Assembly: GCA_963971405.1 (NCBI GenBank) | Contig: OZ020487.1 | Coordinates: forward strand, 12,373,344-12,437,343 | Source: Psococerastis gibbosa | Taxonomy: Eukaryota > Arthropoda > Insecta > Psocodea > Psocidae | Length of the DNA: 64,000 nt | Direction: 5' to 3' | In this document: piece after piece, positions 56,851 to 64,000 of the stretch | Layout: every line of letters starts with the position of its first letter | How positions within the stretch are numbered: position 1 is the stretch's first letter | Made by a program: the position numbers and the translations under genes | The notes under the pieces: model-generated | Database searches by the model: none | The model's input: the letters and a program-made list of their open reading frames with translations, nothing else | Told to the model about the DNA's origin: nothing

Positions 56851-57891
56851 CTATTGCGTAGGCAGTGCTAGGGGATGAAGGCGAATCAACACAATGCACC
56901 AAACACAGTTCCGAATGTATAATAAAAACACAAAATATAAAGAGCCACCGATACAGGTTAGATACCTGTTCACTTGACGCGTTGGTATGCCAAACTAAAC
57001 ATCATGGCCGCGTGCCCGCGTCACCTGTTATAAGTTTATAATACAGGTTTGCTCGCGCCTGCAAACATTTGATTAGGCTGTGTGCAGCACCATTGCTTGG
57101 ATTTTTATTGTTTTAAAACGAAGGATGTTTTCTTAATTGGTCCACCAGAAAAAAATTACCATTACTTTTATTATTTTAACCCTAAAAAATACAGCAAAAT
57201 GATGGGTGCATTTGTTTATATTTACTTATTGTCTTGTGTCGCAGCTTTACATAATAAAGATGGCGTTTGTTATTTTTGGCGCAAATTTTAAAATTGAAAC
57301 TTCATTTTGTTAAATACAATTTTATACGGCTAATATCCCTACCGTGTGTTATATTTCATTCTTTTGTTGCGCTCATAGTTTTAAATCCCAAAACATGTTT
57401 TGTAAACTATTCTACCTGTAGAACGCTTAAATGCAGCTGAGGTAGGGAAATGTCTACCTTTAAATAAAATAAAAAACAGAAGTGTTAATTGTATTGGATG
57501 ATATGGCTGTGATAAAAGATGCTATATACTATGCGATAGCTTTCTCAATTGGCACCTATTTACTACTGTACCAATCTAATAGGAAAAGCTGACAATATTC
57601 TAAGAATCATTAAATCACAAAATATCACTGTGTTCTAGATTAAAACAGCCAAATAGCCATTTTGTGCCTATTTTACAACTAAGGTTGATTTTTTTTCAGT
57701 TTATGACTTTACTTGTATTTAACCTTTAGGTACTCAATACGCATTGGCGAGGTTTCATAGGTAGGTACGGTAGGTACCCAATTTCATACTGCAAATTAAT
57801 TGTAAGAGTGCCATTGTTACATTATATAATGTTTTAATATGGCACGTGATAATTTCAACAATAAGAGTAGTTTTATGCATGCGGTCCCTAT

Positions 57892-58026
57892 GGCGGGGTT
57901 TCCACACACGTCAATGGTCAATGGTAAATATGGTTTTGACGTGGTAGCAGACATTTTTAGTATGTCTTTAATGTCTGCTAAAACGTCAATACCACATTTA
58001 CCATTGACGTATGTGGAAACCCCGCC
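57892..58026. mobile_element. 135-bp compact foldback MITE
   Basis: Ends GGCGGGGTTTCCACACACG and reversed GGCGGGGTTTCCACATACG, flanked by TAT on both sides (57889-57891 and 58027-58029). It shares GACGTGGTAGCAGACATT with the Harbinger-type family but is almost pure stem with a tiny loop. Confidence 0.8.
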
Positions 58027-58029
58027 TAT

Positions 58030-59880
58030 CGAACGGATGAAAACTACGAAATTTAAAAATATAGATTTAAATTTAAAATGCTCGGCGTACACTTAATAAA
58101 AACAAAACAAAGAATGCCGAGTCATTTTAACGAAATTAATTAAATAGGTAGGCCAACTCGTCCCACAGCCGGAAAGACATAAGACACGTTAAGTAAGTAC
58201 CGTAATTAATTTCGACGAAATGGCTCGGTCGTCTTTTGATTACAAAATATTTTGAAATTTCTACCTTAACAATAACAAGGCATGCACACAGCTTGGCATG
58301 CAAACGAACCCAGCTACAGCTCGTCGCTTCATTCATCTACCTCAAAAACACTATGCATAAAAGAGCTTCAGAAATGTACATATTTCATTAAAGCGGAGTT
58401 AAATTTTTTGGGAATAAGTTGGCAGTTCTTAAAATGACCACAGGATTTTGTATAAGATGTCCTATTATGTGGAATCCAAATAATTTTTAAAACCAAGCTT
58501 TAAAGAACATTGACTTATACTAATAATCTATTTATCAGATATTAAAAGGCATTGATAAAATTATTGCATTAACGTTTCATATTGGTACCTACAGCAACAA
58601 TGTTAATATTTCTAGTTACAGTAGTAAACGCAATATTGCTAACGAACAGTCTTATGGAAAGCGACTGAAGTCAATAAATGGTTAATAATATATGACATAG
58701 GTAAACACAGTATCTGCTCTAAAGGACATTACAATCCCTGGCAAATTATAGGTTGCATTCCTTCTTTCTCACGGTGCCGCCTATCCCAAAACATTGCCGT
58801 TGTCAAATACAATACACAATAGATCTAATTTAAAAGAATAATCTCAGAATAATGTGTAGTACATAAAGAGCTTATTAATTCTTACGTAAGAAATTTCAAT
58901 TTACGAAATGACGGTTACAACGACAAACTCATAAACTGCTATGCTCGCCAGTTATATGACAATTTATAAGCGTTTGACAAGGAAAATATCTAAATCCTAT
59001 TCCAGCTTCAGTCTTAAAATTGACACTGCATCAGCGTCTCACATTATCATAACTTAGTAGTCCCAGAACACAACAAAGCTAAAGAGAAGAACGCTCTGAG
59101 CTATGCCTGTTCACTGCGGCGTCAGTCTTCTTACATTATTCTACGTTTCCAAAAAGGATAGACTAGCTTCGAATCAATGGTATTTGGTTTATCACATCTT
59201 ATGAGACAAACGAAGGTGAAAACCTTATAGGTATAAAACTAAAATTTCACAGGAAATGTCGATACTACAGCCATCGTTAAAGCATTAGTAGATAGAAGAA
59301 GTGTTTCTCTACATTCGGATACCAAGTTAGCCACCATCACTAACCCAGATTGGCCAGTTATAAAACTTAATTTGCATAATAAGCGGTGCGAGGGCGCCTA
59401 CCGGAATGACTCTAATAACGTTACTGTAGCCAGGTGTTAGTGACGCCGACATGCTACATATCAAAATGTAAATGAACGCTTCTTTCTACTAAAGTTTCAA
59501 TGATAAAAAAAGATGATCGATATTCCCTGTCAGATTTAACTTCATTCAGAAACGGATGGTGGGGCCCGCCGCCCATGTAAAGGTGTTCAGTTGGCTCATA
59601 AGGCGTCTACATGCAATTCATTCTGATTATTTTTTGTCAATAGATTGGCGATTATATAATCAAACTGAATGGTAAGTATACACCTCTATTATAATGTCAT
59701 GTTTTTATGAAGAATGAAAAATGCAATGGTCGTGTGAAAGGTGGCTATAAATTTGCTTATTCCGAGGACAATGCAAGTTTTAGTCGAGGTTTGGACTAAA
59801 AAAAATCATATTAGCTATTAACATTTTCTGCAGATACCGGTAATGCTTTTAATGGATCCAGTCCTCTCTCCTCGTTACAG
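58030..59880. other. no gene supported
   Basis: AT-rich, with a short relative of the CTCGTTCCACA foldback family at 58110-58260. No coding sequence recognised. Confidence 0.45.
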
Positions 59881-60131
59881 TTAACTCGTCTCACCTTGCT
59901 AGGTTCTTATTTCATGTTGATATTTATTTGCGTAACCCCAGATCATTAAACCTATTCGCTGAACCGCATAACACAGCGCTGTTTCAAAATAAAGACCTCT
60001 ACGCTGGAGTAACATTTTTTAATAAGTTGCCCAGGGACCTGCAAAGCGCTGCGAAGAGTAACCATTTTAGGGTCTGACTTAAAGAGTATCTGATTGAAGA
60101 GGGAATATATGACATTAGGGATCTGAGATGA
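59880..60131 (+). pseudogene. non-LTR retrotransposon ORF2 3' end
   Basis: One frame gives IYLRNPRSLNLFAEPHNTA, LFQNKDLYAGVTFFNKLP and RDLQSAAKSNHFRV, a stop, then LKEYLIEEGIYDIRDLR. The FNKLP..L..A.....F...L..YL arrangement is the usual end of jockey-clade reverse transcriptases. Confidence 0.7.
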
Positions 60132-60991
60132 GTGCATGGTATAACCTTTGTATTTGTTTTCGACCATATACTGTTGTATAAGTTAAGGATAAGATGTTTT
60201 TACCACCATTTAAATCATTAAATATAGTAGGTAATGTATACATTAATATGACGGGTTTCTATGTGTCTTGACACAGCTACAGAAATATACGATATTCTAT
60301 TCATCTATTCTATTCAAGTTATTCCTGAAATCCTTACAATGTCTTACCATTGTAAATATGGCGCACAAAATTTCGTCTTTCGTCTACAGAAACAAGCACA
60401 CAAAATTTTGTCTCACGAGGCTCTCCATTGTTAACATAATTGACCCAAAAATTCTATTACACAGAGCTATATAATCTCCTCAAGCCATCAAAATAAATAA
60501 ATCAGTACGGTACTTTCGGAGAATTACAGCACTGAACCGCCCTCTTAAGTCTCTACAACAACAGTTTATGAAAAAGTCAACGATTGTGAAAATATGATGA
60601 ACAAGACAGTTTCCCCGGGGGGAAATTTGAAAATGTGTGGGGGAATGACACCCTTTGCCCTGCCCTGGATACGGGCATGCAACAGTGTATACACGAGGGA
60701 GCGGAGTGTAGCCATAAATGTCGCAATAATTACATGTTAAGGCCCTCATTCACTGCGGCTACGTTCCAGTGGGATAAGCCAAAATCATAACGCACAAATT
60801 ACCAATATTAATTTGGATCATGTGGAACGTGAATAATCACCATGTCGGTTGCATAACCATAAAACCAGAGGACAAATCTGTAATCTTACCAAGCTAACCT
60901 AACATAAATAACTACAACTAAATGAGCGGTCAACTACCAAACTACTAGAATAAGGTGGGATTAGCATGTCGTTAGTACAGCTCTGCTTTAG

Positions 60992-61147
60992 CTAGAAAGG
61001 AGCCGAAAAAATGACTGATTCAAATGCATCGGCGTAGCTAGGATTGTGGCTGTTAATTTTGGTGCGTAAAAATTGTTCGCCGAGGAATGTGGCCAAAGCG
61101 TTGAGACACTGACTAGCCGCACTCGAGGTGGGACCATTTTCACAGTT
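60992..61147 (-). CDS. HEAT/ARM-like protein, last exon in the window
   Basis: Phase-0 acceptor TTTTTATTTTTCAG followed by 51 codons and a TAG. The peptide begins NCENGPTSSAASQCLNALA, continues TFLGEQFLRTKINSHNPSY and ends ADAFESVIFSAPF. No good donor lies before the stop, so I read this as the terminal exon; the short tail after the conserved helix makes an unrecognised downstream splice possible. No AATAAA was seen in the next 300 bases on this strand. It follows the exon at 62391-62616 in frame. Confidence 0.75.
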   Translation of the reverse strand, partial: NCENGPTSSAASQCLNALATFLGEQFLRTKINSHNPSYADAFESVIFSAPF

Positions 61148-61180
61148 CTGAAAAATAAAAATAAACAGGTGAAAAATGAA

Positions 61181-62058
61181 GAACCGGTCCGAGTTCACTC
61201 GAACATGCTTTCCAATTTATCAAAATTATTAGATAGAGAAAATTAGTAATTTTATGGCAAATATTTTTCCTATGGTTAAATTTCCGATATCTCGGGGGGG
61301 GGGGGGGGGGGGGCGGTTGTCCACCTGACGTCACTGGAAGTGAGGTAAATTCTCGATAGGTCAAACAAACACATTAATTACCACACAGCAATAATGGCAG
61401 GGCATGCAATGCATTTGAGCGCGAATTTTCTATCATTTTTTTCAAAAAATAATTTTTTGGGCAAAACCAAATATTTTTTTGGGAAAGCAACCTATCCGGT
61501 TTCGTTACTCAATTTAACACCTAAAACATGCTTGAAGGTAGAAATCATCGATAGAAAGGTTTCGCATTTTTTAGTCATTTTTTCATTAAAATTTAGTTAT
61601 TTTTATATTTTTACCCCCAGAAGCAAACTATCAAGGGGCAAGCGACCCCCCGCATTTTGTCAACATTAATAACGACTACAATCTACGAGAATTTAAAAGA
61701 AATCGTTGGAGCCGTTTTTGAGAAATAATTTTTTTAGACGTTTTTTTTGGAGTTTTTTGAAAATAAAACCCCCCCAAATTGAGTTAGCCCAAAAAAAAAA
61801 TGGTCCCGAGGTATGATTTTTGTGAACCTACATGCCAAATTTCACTCAAATCCACCGAGTAGTTTGCCCGGAAATCGACGAACAGACAGACCGACAGACC
61901 GACAGACCGACAGACCGACCGACAGACAGACATTTTGTAAAAACCACTTTTTTGGGTTCCTGGGACCTCAAAACGTGTAAATCCGTTGAAATCTCGGAAT
62001 CGAAAATTTCGACCATCACAAAGCTTTCCTTATACTACGTATAAATTGGAAAGCAAAA
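61181..62058 (+). mobile_element. poly-G-tract element in intron of the HEAT/ARM-like gene
   Basis: Full-length copy with a G-run at about 61295-61312, and a locally expanded GACAGACC tandem array at about 61884-61932. Its left end is only 34 bp from the splice acceptor of the exon at 60992-61147, so that intron's branch site must lie in the remaining stretch or in the element itself. Confidence 0.85.
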
Positions 62059-62390
62059 ATGCATTATTATTCAATTGACAAGATAGTTATTAAATTTTTA
62101 ATCCGCTTAATCCGGCCTATCATCCCGGATTATACTGCTTCATGATGGAACTCCGGCCGTGAAAGTCTTTGAAATCATACCAATTTTATTATACTCTTGG
62201 TGGGCATTTGCCTTTCTAAAATACTCCTCTAGACAATATCTTAGTTATGGACGACTTTCAACTTGCAAAGGTATCCTAGGTTTTTTTTAATGTTTCGGGT
62301 GCCACCAGTATTCAGTGCACTAACGTGGTTTCCTTCACTAGCCGCCATGAGCTAATCCACTCGGTTTACTTTATATACTTTATAACTTAC

Positions 62391-62616
62391 CAATGCGTCG
62401 AAAAGGGCATCCAAAAAATGATCAACTAAGCTGGAAAAAGGACGCTTCCCCAAGTTTTTGGCAATACATGGCAGCTGCCTGCATAGGGTTTCTAGCAGTG
62501 TGACGTATTCACCGTAGTTTTTATATTTGGTGGCTTCTTTGACTAAAGGTAACACTCCAACTAAATGACAGTGGGTGTCTTTGTTATGAGACAACTCGGT
62601 TATCAGGTGGATACAG
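62391..62616 (-). CDS. HEAT/ARM-like protein, helical-repeat exon
   Basis: The exon is 226 nt, acceptor TTTGGTTGCAG, donor GCATTG before GTAAGT. It is entered with two bases of a codon and left at a codon boundary, giving 76 codons with its neighbour. The peptide starts CIHLITELSHNKDTHCHLVG, then VLPLVKEATKYKNYGEYV, then TLLETLCRQLPCIAKNLG and ends HFLDALFDAL. Regular amphipathic helices spaced about 35-40 residues apart suggest HEAT or armadillo repeats, used as protein-protein scaffolds. I do not recognise the family by name. Confidence 0.8.
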
Positions 62617-62906
62617 CTGCAACCAAACCCAAATGTAGTCTAAGCGTGTGTTCGAAGTAAGTGCTATAAACTTCTCTTGCTTCAGATGTAATGAACTGTG
62701 GAGGTTGCCTCTACAATATATGTCACTTTAATGTGTTAAATATCATATAGTATTACAATAACAATGGGGAACATCTAGCCCACTATCAGAGAACTCGTGG
62801 CTTTGGAAAAAAATGTTAGTCATTACTTTCCGGACATACTATACGTTATGGTATAACTTATTATCTCTGTTGGGGATATTATTTCTTAAATTTTGGAGCT
62901 ACTTAC

Positions 62907-63055
62907 CCGTCAGCTAACTGCCATGGCTGCTTAATTGTGGGAGCTGACTCCCCAGTATCCGGCTTGGCACTAACTACTTCCTGTTGAAAGTCTCCGTAAT
63001 GTTTTGGCGAGGTGGTCACACTCCACAAATGACTAGACCCTTGCATATGCATTCC
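62907..63055 (-). CDS. HEAT/ARM-like protein, exon with polar insert
   Basis: The exon is 149 nt, acceptor TTATTTTCAAG, donor GACGG before GTAAGT, entered at a codon boundary and left with two bases. The peptide is GMHMQGSSHLWSVTTSPKHY, then GDFQQEVVSAKPDTGESAPT and IKQPWQLADG. It is polar and proline-containing, probably a loop between helical repeats. The join to the next exon reads LADG-CIHLITELS, restoring a helix across the splice junction. Confidence 0.75.
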
Positions 63056-63577
63056 CTTGAAAATAACAAATAACAGACACTCAATGTTATAGTGAACGCA
63101 GATTTCTAAAGCTAGTCTACCTACTTATGCCCGAGCATTCTGAACATACAGTATGTATGTGAATGCGGAATGAGTACTGCTGACTTAACGAGATACTATG
63201 ATGTCAATCGGTAATAAACGGTCGTCCGCAATTCAAACCTGTGGCCTCCTTAGGTATAATTGGAAGGTTGCTAGGAGATCTGCTGTGACCCAACACAGGT
63301 ATTACCTTCAGGCGACTGCAGAGGTTATTCGGATACCTTTGTGTCGCCTTTGGCTCAAGGAGGGTCGGTGGCACGGCAGAGGCGTTTCCAGACAACTCTG
63401 TAAACAGCGCCTTCTCTATTTTGGGTGACAGTCCTGGGTAGTGTCATATTTGGTCTTCCCCGGGGCGATGTCAATAAATTCAATAGATTCCTTAAATTGC
63501 TTGCATGTAATTAATCTTAATATAAAAAATGTTAGAAGGATGGTCGGAGCCACCTTCAGACATGATTGCATACTTAC

Positions 63578-63789
63578 TTTTAAACCATTTTCCACGTCCA
63601 ACAGTATCTCAACCAGCCTGGAGTCGCCGTAAGCCCGCAAAAGGTTACCGATGGCTATAGCCGCTCCCTGCCGCACTGAGCCGTACCTGTCACCCAAATT
63701 TCGGTACAGCAGTGGGTACAGATGGCTCAGAGATCCACGGGACTCTTCGGGGAAGTGTGACATGATATTTCCACAAGCTAAACATGCCG
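63578..63789 (-). CDS. HEAT/ARM-like protein, exon with canonical HEAT repeat
   Basis: The exon is 212 nt, acceptor TTGGGTTTTCAG, donor TTTAAA before GTAAGT, entered with one base of a codon. The peptide begins AACLACGNIMSHFPEESRG, then SLSHLYPLLYRNLGDRYG, then SVRQGAAIAIGNLLRAYG and ends VENGLK. The segment LYPLL..NL.D....VRQGAA.A.GN is a textbook HEAT repeat (helix A, turn with Asp, helix B with conserved Arg). The 5' part of the gene continues beyond the right edge of the window. Confidence 0.85.
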
Positions 63790-64000
63790 CTGAAAACCCA
63801 AAGTCACTATTCAACACTCAGAAGGCAGTGGCGGATGCAGGATTGGGGTTAGTGTGGGCAATGCAGTAATTGGAACCCAGCTTTCCCCTTGCATATCACA
63901 TTGCTTATCCATTGTCGGTTGTAGCCGGGGTGGGTTGGCATGGACAAAAATGTATATCAAAATAATACCAATATGGTCCAAAAAATTGATGAGGTTGTTG

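Larger units (their letters stand above)
55010..57890. other. no gene supported apart from a possible 36-nt exon
   Basis: Open frames (55258-55584 minus, 57082-57291 plus) lack domains. One splice-bounded WD-like segment at 56815-56850 is listed separately. Confidence 0.4.

Overview
The window is animal nuclear DNA, most likely from an insect. The supporting evidence is GT-AG introns of several kilobases, an animal EMAP-like (EML) gene, a replication-dependent-type histone H2A, a Tc1/mariner transposase, tRNA-derived SINEs and a very high density of miniature inverted-repeat elements. A hemipteran-like genome would fit the repeat load, but nothing here proves the order. No bacterial, viral or CRISPR-like gene organisation was seen.

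Minus strand, 3.4-45.4 kb: the 5' part of one large EML gene (echinoderm microtubule-associated protein-like). I assembled ten exons by hand from splice sites and reading phase. Two encode the family core (3459-3683 and 5488-5641: HELP motif and start of the propeller). One encodes the N-terminal coiled coil (21960-22160). Four encode a serine-rich linker (20716-20845, 18989-19195, 17887-18036, 15428-15511). Three are alternative starts (45331-45406, 28044-28107, 7967-8067). Every proposed junction keeps frame: the route from 28107 sums to exactly 405 codons inside the window and the short route from 8067 to exactly 160. The rest of the propeller lies beyond the left edge.

Between EML exons and to their right: a mariner transposase with an intact reading frame but the second catalytic Asp replaced by Gly (38404-39462), and an intronless histone H2A with unusual substitutions (49607-49981), both on the minus strand.

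Minus strand, 61-63.8 kb: the 3' end of a conserved alpha-helical (HEAT/ARM-like) protein gene that I cannot name. Four phase-consistent exons run off the right edge.

Most of the remainder is mobile DNA. Recognisable families are: Harbinger-type foldback MITEs with three-base TTA/TAA duplications; two hAT-type MITE families with perfect 8-bp duplications and a third with a 7/8 match; foldback elements flanked by TTAA; an abundant roughly 0.85-kb element with an internal poly-G tract; three SINE-like families; and several decayed non-LTR retrotransposon 3' ends. Some are nested, which gives relative insertion ages. The genes are not functionally linked in any way the sequence shows.
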